A stretch of DNA of 64,000 bases from Microvirga lotononidis (GCF_034627025.1 NZ_CP141048.1:2554001-2618000); one strand, 5' to 3'; counted from the first letter of the stretch, positions 9,262 to 17,937 are shown. Notes: generated by a model not told the origin, from the sequence alone. Numbers and translations: made by a program.

Positions 9262-9277
9262 TGGCATGAGACTTGCT
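9262..9277 (+). promoter_or_regulatory. Sigma-54 (-24/-12) promoter of the AtuA-like operon
   Basis: TGGCATGAGACTTGCT has the invariant GG and GC exactly 10 nt apart and the right flanks. It is 37 bp upstream of the AtuA-like start and reads toward it. Preceding DNA (about 9208-9260) is notably AT-rich for this genome, as is usual between enhancer and promoter. Confidence 0.82.
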
Positions 9278-9313
9278 TAATCCCGATCGTCGCGCTGTGA
9301 CGCTTACCGGAGA

Positions 9314-10681
9314 ATGCCCATCATGCCGTCCATAAAAATCATTTGCCCGAATGGCCATTTGGGCTTTGCTCCTCTCAAGCCCGACAGCTTCCAGCGTGGC
9401 GTGGCGGCAGGACCGGATTATATCGCGGCGGATTCCGGAAGTGACGATATTGGCCCCGTGCCTCTTGGAACGGATACGTCAACGTCGCCTGAGGCCTGGC
9501 AGCGCCAAGACCTGGAAGCCATGCTGCTGGCCGCCCGCCGGATCGACGTTCCGATGATCATCGGGTCCGCAGGCGACACGGGGACGAACAGTCGGGTCGA
9601 TCGGTACGTGGCGATCATCCAGGAGCTCGCGAAGAAACATGGTCTCGCGCCCTTCAAGCTCGGCTACTTCTACTCCGAGGTCGACAAGGATCGGGTGCGC
9701 AGCGCCATCGGGAGCGACGAGCCGGTGCTTGGTCTCGACGGGCGCGATCCTCTGACCCAAGCCGAACTCGATGCGACGAACCGGATCGTCGCCATGGCAG
9801 GCGTTCATCCTTACCGCAAGTTACTGGAACAGGGTTGCGACGTGATCATCGGTGGTCGCTCCAGCGATTGCGCGATCTTCGCAGCGGCCGCCCTTCATCG
9901 TGGCACGACCGAGGCCGACGCCTATTACCTCGGCAAGGTTCTCGAATGCGCATCCTTCTGCGCCGAGCCCTACGGCGCGAAGGAGACCGTGCTCGGCGCG
10001 GTGAACGGAAATGGCGTGACGGTAACCGCCATGCACCCTGATCAGCGCTGTACCATCGCCTCGGTGGCCGGCCATGCAATGTATGAACGTTCGAACCCCT
10101 ATGATGAGTTCGTCGCAGGCGGGCGATTGGACATGCGTGACTGTCACTATGAGCAGATCGACCCGCGAACGACCCGTGTCACAGGACAGCGCTTCGTCCC
10201 GGCGGAGCGGATCCGAGTCAAGCTTGAAGGCGCAGGCAAGGTCGGCGAGCGTTTCATCGGGATCGCCTCGATCCGCGACCCCTATACCATTGCTCACATT
10301 GACGAGGTCATTGCGTGGGCGCAGGCGCAGGTATTCGAGCGCTTCGGCCAATCGGGCTACGAGCTGCACTACGGTGTCTATGGCAAGAACGGCGTGATGG
10401 GAGAACTTGAGCCTGTGAAGACCCCTGCTCACGAACTCTGCATCGTCGTGCAGGGCGTCGCCCCGACCGAGGAAATGGCGGAGGAGGTCTGCATGACCGG
10501 CACGCGTCAGCTCTTCTATGCCCGCCTGCCTGAGGTGAAGGGTACGGCCGGCGGTGTCGCCTTCGTGTTGGATGAAGTCTTGAAAGCATCGCCTGCCTAT
10601 CGCTGGACGGTCAATCATACGCTTGCCGTCGACGATCCACTCGAACTCTTTCCGACCCACACCGTCACCGTCGGCGCCTGA
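9314..10681 (+). CDS. AtuA-family protein (DUF1446, acyclic terpene utilisation type)
   Basis: 455 residues with no signal peptide. The N-terminal block IKIICPNGHLGFAPLKPDSF, the glycine-rich IIGGRSSDCAIFAAAALHRG and the region GATKETVLG-like PYGAKETVLGAVNGNGVT are characteristic of DUF1446/AtuA proteins. AtuA takes part in citronellol/geraniol breakdown in Pseudomonas, but its reaction is not firmly established and many members sit in other catabolic clusters. An in-frame ATG at 9323 is an alternative start. Its partner DUF4387 gene follows after 11 bp. Control by sigma-54 is inferred from the promoter at 9262. Confidence 0.8.
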   Translation: MPIMPSIKIICPNGHLGFAPLKPDSFQRGVAAGPDYIAADSGSDDIGPVPLGTDTSTSPEAWQRQDLEAMLLAARRIDVPMIIGSAGDTGTNSRVDRYVAIIQELAKKHGLAPFKLGYFYSEVDKDRVRSAIGSDEPVLGLDGRDPLTQAELDATNRIVAMAGVHPYRKLLEQGCDVIIGGRSSDCAIFAAAALHRGTTEADAYYLGKVLECASFCAEPYGAKETVLGAVNGNGVTVTAMHPDQRCTIASVAGHAMYERSNPYDEFVAGGRLDMRDCHYEQIDPRTTRVTGQRFVPAERIRVKLEGAGKVGERFIGIASIRDPYTIAHIDEVIAWAQAQVFERFGQSGYELHYGVYGKNGVMGELEPVKTPAHELCIVVQGVAPTEEMAEEVCMTGTRQLFYARLPEVKGTAGGVAFVLDEVLKASPAYRWTVNHTLAVDDPLELFPTHTVTVGA

Positions 10682-10692
10682 GGACGTTTGTC

Positions 10693-11007
10693 ATGAAAAA
10701 ACTGTCAGACCTCGCAAAAACCATTCGCAGCAAGAATGCCGGCGTCGATAAGATCACGTTCGACATCATCTTCACGGACCGTGGCATCTATGAGCAGGTC
10801 CTGCGGAGCAAGGCGCTTACACCCACAACGGTTGCGAAACTCTACGGAATCGAGGAAAGCCGCATCGCCGAGTTCGTGGAGTACGACCCTGCCTGTGCTA
10901 TCAAGTTTACAATCTTCCGGCGACGTCCGAGTGGAAGTGCGGGAGACTCTGATATTTTTGGAGCGCAGCAGTATGCCCCGCTGCTGGAAGTGAAGGTCGA
11001 TATCTAA
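10693..11007 (+). CDS. DUF4387 family protein (AtuA partner)
   Basis: 104 residues, starting MKKLSDLAKTIRSKNAGVDKITFDIIF, the standard opening of DUF4387. These small proteins nearly always follow an AtuA-like gene or are fused to its C-terminus, so it is probably a subunit of the same enzyme. A GAGGACG ribosome site precedes the ATG. Function unknown. Confidence 0.8.
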   Translation: MKKLSDLAKTIRSKNAGVDKITFDIIFTDRGIYEQVLRSKALTPTTVAKLYGIEESRIAEFVEYDPACAIKFTIFRRRPSGSAGDSDIFGAQQYAPLLEVKVDI

Positions 11008-11205
11008 CGCGATCCGGTTCCATCGACCGGACAGGCAGTGCTTGCCGCGCGACCGTCGGTTGGAGTTGGCAGCGCGATGGCCTGGAGAGGTCCAAGCGCC
11101 CAGACGGCCCACCATTCGGATGCCGAGGGAAAGCCACGGCACCCGGATCGTTACCGTCCATTCGAGTGAACAGACGCATGGCCGACATGTCGTCCAGGCG
11201 ATTGG

Positions 11206-12207
11206 CTATGGGCGGCCGTTGCGCATTCCTGTTTGTGACTTGCTGGGCGCTTCCTTGGCAAGAGCGAGATCCCGTGCGGTCCTGGCCGTGTTCTCATCGC
11301 AGATGATTACGGAAGCGAGGCGAGCCTTCAGAGCTGCCGCAATGGCAGGAATCTTGTTGTGCCCGCCGGATGCGAGAATGACCGTCGGAATGCGTGAGAG
11401 TTCGGTAAGCGGCAGCGCAATGGCACGCAGGTTCAGGGGATGGTCGATAACCCGACCCTCATGATCGTAGAACTGGCCTAGAATGTCGCCGACCGCGCCG
11501 AGGGCGAGCAGTTCCTCGACGGGCACGTCTCGCGGCAGTCCATAGCGGATCAACAGGGAGCGGAGCGACAGATCCCCGATGCTGAGAACGGCTACATCGT
11601 TTGCCGAAATACGCTCGAATGCCTCGCGAAACACGTCCTGTGACAGGATGATGTCGCGTGATGCAGGGCTCCCCGCATAAATAGGCGCAGCCAGATATTG
11701 GCACTCGGCATTCAGCAGGTTGGCAAGACTGCTCGCCGTCTCGAAAGTGTTGAGTTCCAGCCCATGGGTCAGCCCGCCCATCATCGAGTTGACGCACAAT
11801 TCCGGATAGCGGCCCGGCCGCGTGTTGCGGATGGTCTCGCGCAGGGTCGCGCCCCAGCCTAGGCCGAGCCCCTTGACGTGATTCGTGTCAAGGAAATTCG
11901 ACAGATACTCGCCCGCCGCCTGCCCGAGCAGGACCGGAACGAGATTCGCATCGTCCGGCGTTGGAATGATCACGGCATCCTTAAGGCCGTGCTCGCGTAT
12001 GAGGATCTGTTCGAGTTCGACGCAAGTGGCGAACCGCGAATTGAGGGTAATGCTGATAAGGCCGCTTGTCCGCGCTTCCACGAGCATCCGATTCACGCGC
12101 AGTCTCGTCATTCCGAGTTTCTCCGCGATGTCGGCCTGCGTCATCCCTTCCATGAAGTAAAGCCACGCGACGCGGGTCTCGAGAGCGTTGTCATCCGTCT
12201 TCAGCAT
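11206..12207 (-). CDS. SorC/DeoR-type sugar-binding transcriptional regulator
   Basis: The ATG at 12207 gives 333 residues; a TTG at 12297 would add 30 residues of low plausibility. The N-terminal HTH is EGMTQADIAEKLGMTRLRVNRMLVEA. The rest is the sugar-phosphate-isomerase-like effector domain of SorC proteins (GLGWGATLRETIRNT, VAVLSIGDLSLRS, ILASGGHNKIPAIAAAL). These respond to phosphorylated sugars or polyols. It is divergent from the glycerol-1-phosphate dehydrogenase/ugp operon and probably controls it, perhaps through the palindrome at 12408-12439. Confidence 0.88.
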   Translation of the reverse strand: MLKTDDNALETRVAWLYFMEGMTQADIAEKLGMTRLRVNRMLVEARTSGLISITLNSRFATCVELEQILIREHGLKDAVIIPTPDDANLVPVLLGQAAGEYLSNFLDTNHVKGLGLGWGATLRETIRNTRPGRYPELCVNSMMGGLTHGLELNTFETASSLANLLNAECQYLAAPIYAGSPASRDIILSQDVFREAFERISANDVAVLSIGDLSLRSLLIRYGLPRDVPVEELLALGAVGDILGQFYDHEGRVIDHPLNLRAIALPLTELSRIPTVILASGGHNKIPAIAAALKARLASVIICDENTARTARDLALAKEAPSKSQTGMRNGRP

Positions 12208-12407
12208 GGTCGCGAGCCTAACATGGTTGTCCAAAGCCTGGATCCGGCCTCCGAGGCGCTTCCGCAGAGCTGTGTCGGTTCGAGCCTTCTCTTGCAAAGC
12301 ACTTCGATCATGGGAGGGCCATCATGGGAGTGGAACAAAGTATCGCAGCGATCATCGAACAAATCCTTCGGCAGGAGCAAGGGCCGAAAGCGCCCATTGT
12401 CAATGTC

Positions 12408-12439
12408 ATACAAATGTAATACATGATATTCAAATGTAT
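12408..12439. promoter_or_regulatory. Candidate operator of the SorC regulator
   Basis: An AT-rich island contains ATACAAATGTA followed by ATACAT-N9-ATGTAT, that is, repeated ATACA/TGTAT half-sites. It lies 17 bp before the dehydrogenase start in the divergent intergenic region. Position and symmetry suggest regulator binding; no experimental motif is known to me. Confidence 0.5.
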
Positions 12440-12455
12440 CGCGAGCGAGGGGTTG

Positions 12456-13838
12456 ATGGCAGGTCAGGCGCAGGTTCTCAACGAGGCGGTACGAAGGGCG
12501 ACGACGACACGTCAGGTGTTCGTCTCCTCCGCGGCGCTTGCCTTTCTGCCCGATGCGGTTCGCTCCGCGGGAGGCCGCGTGCCGATGATCATCGCTGATC
12601 GGAATACTATGGAGGCCGCAGGCCGCGATGCGCTCGCGAGCCTCGGACAGGTCGGTCTTGCGGACATCGAGCCGATCCTTCTGGAGGCCGTGCCTCGGGT
12701 AAAGCCTCACGCGTCCCTCGCGAGGGGCATTGCCGATGCGATCAAGGCGCAGGGAGCGATCCCGGTCGCTGTCGGGTCGGGCGTCATCAATGACCTCACG
12801 AAGTATGCGGCCGAAATCGCCGGCGTTCCTTATGTCTGCGTCGCGACGGCGGCCTCGATGGACGGCTACGCGGCCTCGGGCGCCGCCTTGCTCGACGACG
12901 GCTTCAAGCGCACGCTGGATTGCGCGCCGCCCGTCAGCATCGTGGCCGATCTCGATGTGATCGCGCGCGCTCCTGCCCGCATGGCAGGCTGGGGCTATGG
13001 CGACCTCGCTGGAAAGATCGTCGCCGGTGCCGACTGGAAACTGGCCGATCTGCTCGGCGAGGAACCGATCAATCACGAGCCGTTCGCCCTTGTGCAGGAC
13101 AATGTCCGCGGATGGCTGTCGCAGCCCGATGCGATCGGAGCCGGCAATCCTGCAGCCATGGGCGACCTCGTGAACGGCCTGCTTGTCTCGGGCTTCGCCA
13201 TGCAGGCGCACGGCAATTCGCGGCCGGCGAGCGGAGCGGAACATCTCATTTCCCACGTGTGGGAAATGGAACGCCTCACCTACGAGGGGGAGCCTGCCGC
13301 GCACGGTGCCTGCGTGGGGATCGGGACCGTCGCGATCCTCGCCCTTTACGAGTGGTTCCTGGGGCAGCACATCGATGAGAACGTCGTCGCGCAAGCGCGG
13401 GGCGCCGCATCAACGCCCGAGGCTGTGGAGGCTGAAATCGAAGCGGCATTCACGGATCGGCATATTGCCGACTCTGCGCGGACGGAGATGCGCGTCAAGA
13501 TGGAGAGGGCTCCGCGCCGAGCGGAACGCCTTGCGACGCTCGCCGCTGACTGGCCGGCCCTGCGCGAAGAGCTGCGCCGGTACTGCATTGCGCCCGACGA
13601 GATGGAAACGTGGCTTCGTGCGGCCGGCGCCGCAGCACATCCCGGCGACCTCGGGCTGCCACTGGCGCAATTGGCGAAGGAATATCGGCGCGCACGGCTG
13701 ATCCGCCGGCGCTTCACCATCCTGGATCTTCTTGACGATCTGGGTTGGCTCGACAAGGGAATTGCCGCCCTCATGGCTGGTGAAGGCTTCTGGGGAAGGC
13801 GTTCAAAAGGGCAGGGGATCGCTGTCTCGATGCCCTGA
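12456..13838 (+). CDS. sn-Glycerol-1-phosphate dehydrogenase family enzyme (AraM/EgsA type)
   Basis: 460 residues from the ATG at 12456, which has a GAGGGG ribosome site; an upstream ATG at 12423 falls inside the candidate operator and is unlikely. The NAD(P)-binding stretch is VAVGSGVINDLTKYAA, and the DHAP/G1P-specific block is ATAASMDGYAASGAAL. Probable metal ligands are the Asp of WGYGDLAGK, the His of GAEHLISHVWEM and the His of AAHGACVGIG. It interconverts dihydroxyacetone phosphate and glycerol-1-phosphate. Its position ahead of a glycerophosphodiester importer suggests a catabolic direction. Confidence 0.87.
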   Translation: MAGQAQVLNEAVRRATTTRQVFVSSAALAFLPDAVRSAGGRVPMIIADRNTMEAAGRDALASLGQVGLADIEPILLEAVPRVKPHASLARGIADAIKAQGAIPVAVGSGVINDLTKYAAEIAGVPYVCVATAASMDGYAASGAALLDDGFKRTLDCAPPVSIVADLDVIARAPARMAGWGYGDLAGKIVAGADWKLADLLGEEPINHEPFALVQDNVRGWLSQPDAIGAGNPAAMGDLVNGLLVSGFAMQAHGNSRPASGAEHLISHVWEMERLTYEGEPAAHGACVGIGTVAILALYEWFLGQHIDENVVAQARGAASTPEAVEAEIEAAFTDRHIADSARTEMRVKMERAPRRAERLATLAADWPALREELRRYCIAPDEMETWLRAAGAAAHPGDLGLPLAQLAKEYRRARLIRRRFTILDLLDDLGWLDKGIAALMAGEGFWGRRSKGQGIAVSMP

Positions 13839-13873
13839 AGCGCGAGACAAGGAACAAATGGGAGGACAGCATA

Positions 13874-15193
13874 ATGAGAAATGACAAGACGATACCGCGC
13901 ATAGCCATCGGAGCGCTGACCCTGATCATGTCCGGTGCCGCCTATGCCGAGCCAGTCGAGGTGCAATGGTGGCACGCCATGAACGGCGTCAACGGAGAGC
14001 GCGTCGAAGAGCTTGCCAAGAAGTTCAACGAGTCCAACGACCAGTACAGGGTCGTCGCGGTGAACAAGGGCAACTACGACGAGGTTATCAACAGCACCAT
14101 CGCGGCCTATCGGGCCAAGCGTCCGCCCCACATCGTGCAGATCTACGAGCGGGGATTCATGACCATGCTCCTCTCGGACGCCATCGTCCCGGTGCAGGAT
14201 CTCATGGACAAGACTGGCCACAAGGTGGATTGGTCCGATTTCATCAAGCCGGTGGCCGGGTTCTATTCCTACAAGGGCAAACTCGCGGCGATGCCCTTCA
14301 ACTCGTCCTCGCCGATCCTCTTCTACAACAAGGACCAGTTCCAGAAGGCCGGGTTCGACAAGCCGGCGGAGACCTGGGGCGAGTTCGATAAGCAGCTTTA
14401 CGCCATCAAGAAATCCGGCGCGGCCGAATGCGGGACGGCGCTGGCGACGGATTACCACTGGAGCCTGATCGAGAACTACAGCGCCATCAACGACCAGCCC
14501 TATGCGACCAAGGCGAACGGCTACAATGGGCTCGACACGGAGTTCGTCTACAACAAGACGCTCGTGGTGCCGCAGGTGGCCCGCCTGAAGAAGTGGCTCG
14601 ATGATGGCGTGCTTCAGATTGCCGGCCAAGGATTCAGCCCGGAGCAGCTCTTCACGTCCGGGAAATGCGCGACCTACTTCGCGTCGACCGCCGCGCATAG
14701 TGGAATCGAGCGCAATTCGAAGATCGCCTGGAGCGCGACCTTCCTCCCCTGGGAGGAAGGCGTGCAGCCGAAGAACAGCACCATCGGTGGTGCTGCGCTG
14801 TGGGTGATCAAAGGCCACAAGCCGGAGGAGGAAAAAGCGATTGCGGCCTTCTTCGACTATCTCGCGAAGCCCGAGACGCAGCTCTGGTGGCACAAGGCGA
14901 CGGGATATGTCCCGCTTACCAACAAGGCCTATGAGATGGCGAAGTTCGAAGGTTACTACAAGGAGAGTCCTACGCGCGAGATCGCCATTCAGCAGCTCAA
15001 CCGTGGTACGCCGACCGACAACTCCCTCGGATTCCATTTCGGCAACTTCACGCAGTCCATGTTCGCACAGCGTGAGGAAGTCGAGGCGCTGTTCGCCGGA
15101 AAGAAGGATGCGCAACAGGCGATGGACGATGCCGTAAAGCGCGGCAACGAAGTTCTCCGCCAGTACGAGCGGCTTAACAAGGGCAAGTACTGA
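13874..15193 (+). CDS. ugpB: UgpB-like ABC transporter substrate-binding protein
   Basis: 439 residues with a signal peptide ending near AAYAEPVEV. The mature start VEVQWWHAMNGVNGERVEEL and blocks KRPPHIVQIYERGFMTML and MPFNSSSPILFYNKDQF are highly characteristic of UgpB, the periplasmic binding protein for glycerol-3-phosphate and glycerophosphodiesters. A strong GGGAGGA ribosome site precedes the ATG. A perfect hairpin follows the stop (15203-15234), probably raising the amount of this subunit over the permeases. Confidence 0.9.
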   Translation: MRNDKTIPRIAIGALTLIMSGAAYAEPVEVQWWHAMNGVNGERVEELAKKFNESNDQYRVVAVNKGNYDEVINSTIAAYRAKRPPHIVQIYERGFMTMLLSDAIVPVQDLMDKTGHKVDWSDFIKPVAGFYSYKGKLAAMPFNSSSPILFYNKDQFQKAGFDKPAETWGEFDKQLYAIKKSGAAECGTALATDYHWSLIENYSAINDQPYATKANGYNGLDTEFVYNKTLVVPQVARLKKWLDDGVLQIAGQGFSPEQLFTSGKCATYFASTAAHSGIERNSKIAWSATFLPWEEGVQPKNSTIGGAALWVIKGHKPEEEKAIAAFFDYLAKPETQLWWHKATGYVPLTNKAYEMAKFEGYYKESPTREIAIQQLNRGTPTDNSLGFHFGNFTQSMFAQREEVEALFAGKKDAQQAMDDAVKRGNEVLRQYERLNKGKY

Positions 15194-15202
15194 TCGAATG
15201 AA

Positions 15203-15234
15203 GCGGCACTGATCCTAGTCCGAATCAGTGCCGC
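15203..15234 (+). promoter_or_regulatory. Intercistronic hairpin after ugpB
   Basis: GCGGCACTGAT and ATCAGTGCCGC form a perfect 11-bp stem around a 10-nt loop, 9 nt after the ugpB stop and before ugpA. There is no U-tract, so it is more likely an RNA-stabilising or partial-termination element than a terminator. Confidence 0.65.
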
Positions 15235-15237
15235 ATC

Positions 15238-16173
15238 GTGTCTGTCGAGCGGAGATTTGACGTGGTCGCAACCACTCACGAACCCGGTCTGAAACATGCC
15301 CACTTTCAGACTGCTGGCCTGCCGGCCCTGCTGCTTCTGCCGCAGCTCCTCATTCTTCTCTTCTTTTTCTTTATTCCGTCCATACGGGCCCTCATGCAGG
15401 CGTTCCTGCTGACGGATCCGTTTGGGGCCAGCGTCCACTTTGTCTGGTTCGACAATTTCACGGCGCTCTTCGCGAGCGACAGCTACCGCAACTCCATCTG
15501 GGTGACGATCTGGTTCACCCTGGCTCAGAACGTCGTGACGATCGCCGTCGCGCTCGTTCTCGCCTTCGCGACGGACCGGGTCGTGCGCTTCCAGTCCGGC
15601 TATAAAAGCGTGATCTTGCTGCCTTATGCGATCGCACCTGTCATTGCGGGCGTCATGTGGGCGTTCCTGTTCAATCCGGCCGTTGGACCCATCGCGTTCT
15701 TCATCAAGGCTCTGGGCTTCCAGTGGGATCCAAACCGCAATGGTTCCGATGCCATGCTGCTCGTAGTGCTCGCGGCCTCATGGAAGCATATCTGCTACGA
15801 TTATATCTTTCTCGTAGCGGGACTTCTGGCCGTGCCGAGATCGTTGATGGAGGCAGCCGCAGTCGACGGAGCAGGGCCGATCAGACGCTTCTCCCAGATC
15901 GCGCTGCCGCTGCTCGGGCCCACGCTCTTCTTCCTCACGACCATGAACTTCGTTTACGGATTCTTCGAGACGTTCGCCATCATCGACGCGGTCACTCGGG
16001 GTGGTCCGGCTGGTGCCACGAATATCCTGGTCTACAAGGTCTATCAGGATGGCTTCGTTAATCTCGATCTTGGATCCTCCGCGGCTCAGTCAGTTCTCCT
16101 GATGACATTCGCTCTCCTCCTGACTCTGCTGCAGTTCAAGTATGTTGAACGCAAGGTCAATTACAGCATCTGA
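15238..16173 (+). CDS. ugpA: UgpA-like ABC transporter permease
   Basis: About 311 residues with six membrane segments. The coupling loop is PRSLMEAAAVDGAGPIRRFSQIALPLLGPT, typical of carbohydrate-type permeases. The GTG at 15238 is given; the GTG at 15262 has a better ribosome site (GCGGAG 8 nt upstream) and may be the true start, giving 303 residues. It pairs with UgpE. Confidence 0.9.
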   Translation: MSVERRFDVVATTHEPGLKHAHFQTAGLPALLLLPQLLILLFFFFIPSIRALMQAFLLTDPFGASVHFVWFDNFTALFASDSYRNSIWVTIWFTLAQNVVTIAVALVLAFATDRVVRFQSGYKSVILLPYAIAPVIAGVMWAFLFNPAVGPIAFFIKALGFQWDPNRNGSDAMLLVVLAASWKHICYDYIFLVAGLLAVPRSLMEAAAVDGAGPIRRFSQIALPLLGPTLFFLTTMNFVYGFFETFAIIDAVTRGGPAGATNILVYKVYQDGFVNLDLGSSAAQSVLLMTFALLLTLLQFKYVERKVNYSI

Positions 16174-16175
16174 TC

Positions 16176-17096
16176 ATGGTCGAACGCTCCCCCATTCTCA
16201 CGATGATTTGCCATCTGGTCCTCCTCGGTGGCATCGTGCTGGTCTGTTTGCCTCTCTACTTCGCATTCATCGCCGGCTCGCTGACGATGGAGGAGGTGCA
16301 GCAGGTGCCGATGCCGTGGCTGCCCGGGGGGCACTTCCTGGAGAACTTGGCGACCGCATGGATCAAAGCGGATTTTGGACAACTCCTCCTGAACTCCTTC
16401 ATCGTGGCGATCGGCATTACGATCGGAAAAGTGGCAATCTCTCTCCTGTCCGCATTTGCAATTACTTATTTCAGATTCCGGTTCCGTATTCTTGCTTTCT
16501 GGCTGATCTTCACGTCGCTCATGCTGCCGGTCGAGGTGCGGATCGTGCCGACCTACGAGGCGGTTGCGAATGCGGCGCTGCCGATCCAATGGATGGCCGA
16601 TTTCCTGAACATCCAAGGGCTCTGGGAGTGGATATCCGGTAGCCGGATCGAGATCACTCTCGAATGGAACATGCTGAATACCTATCAGGGGCTGATCCTG
16701 CCGCTAGTCGCCTCGGCATCCGCTACCTTCCTGTTCCGGCAGTTCTTCCTTACCGTTCCCGAGGAGCTTCTGGAGGCGGCTCGCCTTGACGGCGCATCGG
16801 CCATGCGCTTCTTCTGGACGATCCTGCTGCCGCTCTCGCGGTCCAACATCATCGCCCTGTCGATCATCCTGTTTCTCTACGGGTGGAACCAGTATCTCTG
16901 GCCGCTGCTCTTCACGACCGAGAAGGACATGGCGACCGCCGTCATCGGCGTGAAGCACCTCATCCCGCGTTCCGACACGGAGCCGGCCTGGAACGTGGCG
17001 ATGAGCGGTGCGCTCCTGGTGATGCTCCCGCCTGTTCTGGTAGTCCTCATCATGCAGCGCTGGTTCGTGCGGGGCCTCGTCGACAGCAGTAAGTAA
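16176..17096 (+). CDS. ugpE: UgpE-like ABC transporter permease
   Basis: 306 residues, starting 2 nt after the ugpA stop. Six membrane segments, a long periplasmic loop (RIVPTYEAVANAALPIQW...) and coupling loop PEELLEAARLDGASAMRFFWTILLPLSRSN identify it as the second sugar-type permease. The C-terminus QRWFVRGLVDSSK is the usual ending of this family. No ATPase gene accompanies the pair. Confidence 0.92.
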   Translation: MVERSPILTMICHLVLLGGIVLVCLPLYFAFIAGSLTMEEVQQVPMPWLPGGHFLENLATAWIKADFGQLLLNSFIVAIGITIGKVAISLLSAFAITYFRFRFRILAFWLIFTSLMLPVEVRIVPTYEAVANAALPIQWMADFLNIQGLWEWISGSRIEITLEWNMLNTYQGLILPLVASASATFLFRQFFLTVPEELLEAARLDGASAMRFFWTILLPLSRSNIIALSIILFLYGWNQYLWPLLFTTEKDMATAVIGVKHLIPRSDTEPAWNVAMSGALLVMLPPVLVVLIMQRWFVRGLVDSSK

Positions 17097-17108
17097 GGCA
17101 CAACTCCT

Positions 17109-17855
17109 ATGGTCATGATCATCGGTCATCGCGGGGCGCGCAATCTGTGGCCTGAGAACAGCCTGGAAGGATTCCGCAGGCTCGCAGAGCTTGGCGTAGA
17201 GGGCGTCGAGTTCGATGTGCACCTGACTGCGGACGGTGAGCTCGCGGTGATTCACGATCCGACGCTCGAACGGACCACGATGGGATCCGGTCCCGTGGGC
17301 GCTCGGACCCTGGCGGAACTCCAGGCAACTCCCCTGCGCGACGGTCGGGAATGCGTCCCGAGTCTTGATCAGGTCCTGAAAGTGCTCGGAGGCAGCTCGC
17401 TTGAACTCCACATCGAGCTGAAGACCAATGCCGTTGGACGTGCCTATGCCGGCATGGAGGCCAAGGTCCTGGAGGCCGTGCGCCGGCATGGCCTCGAGAC
17501 AAGATCGATCTTGACCTGTTTCATGCTGGAGGTGCTCGAGACCGTTCGCCGGCTCGAGCCCACTATTCCGGTGCTGGCCTCCGTCGATCGCCGTTCCTGC
17601 GAGATGCTGGGAGGGCTGGATCGAGCCATCGATCGTCTCAAGGCCATTCCGGAGATCTATGTGGCGGTTGAAAAGTCCCTGCTGATCCACACCATGCAGG
17701 AGTTCACCGCGGCATTCGGTTCCAATAGGCTCGGCGCGTGGGTGCCGAACGAAGATGCCGATCTGCGCTACTGGTTGAGCCAGCCCGTTCGGCAAATCAC
17801 GACCGATGGTCCTGATCTTGCAGTGCGGCTGAGGTCAGAACTTGAGAGCACTTGA
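17109..17855 (+). CDS. ugpQ: Glycerophosphodiester phosphodiesterase
   Basis: 248 residues, GDPD TIM-barrel. The N-terminal IIGHRGARNLWPENSLEGF supplies the catalytic His-Arg and the metal-binding Glu; VEFDVHLTADGELAVIHDPTLERTT gives the other metal ligands and second catalytic His. There is no signal peptide, so it is cytosolic and hydrolyses imported diesters to a glycerol phosphate and an alcohol. It is the last gene of the ugp-like operon, 12 nt after ugpE. ATG at 17115 is an alternative start. Confidence 0.93.
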   Translation: MVMIIGHRGARNLWPENSLEGFRRLAELGVEGVEFDVHLTADGELAVIHDPTLERTTMGSGPVGARTLAELQATPLRDGRECVPSLDQVLKVLGGSSLELHIELKTNAVGRAYAGMEAKVLEAVRRHGLETRSILTCFMLEVLETVRRLEPTIPVLASVDRRSCEMLGGLDRAIDRLKAIPEIYVAVEKSLLIHTMQEFTAAFGSNRLGAWVPNEDADLRYWLSQPVRQITTDGPDLAVRLRSELEST

Positions 17856-17937
17856 GCGGTGAGGGGGCGCGGCCGGGCCGGCGTGGAGGCGATTGCCGCA
17901 TGGCGGACGAGCCTTTGAATTGGCGCCGCAAGCCGCA

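Noticed and set aside
12201..13394. 397-codon minus-strand ORF
   Set aside because: Overlaps the regulator start, the operator and the dehydrogenase on the opposite strand; no recognisable protein features.
13964..13979. TGGCACGCC resembling a -24 element
   Set aside because: It is inside the ugpB coding region and has no GC at the required distance.
13346..15115. 589-codon minus-strand ORF opposite the G1P dehydrogenase and ugpB genes
   Set aside because: It is antisense to two well-supported genes, its product is Arg/Leu/Val-biased without any domain, and such long antisense frames are expected at this GC content.
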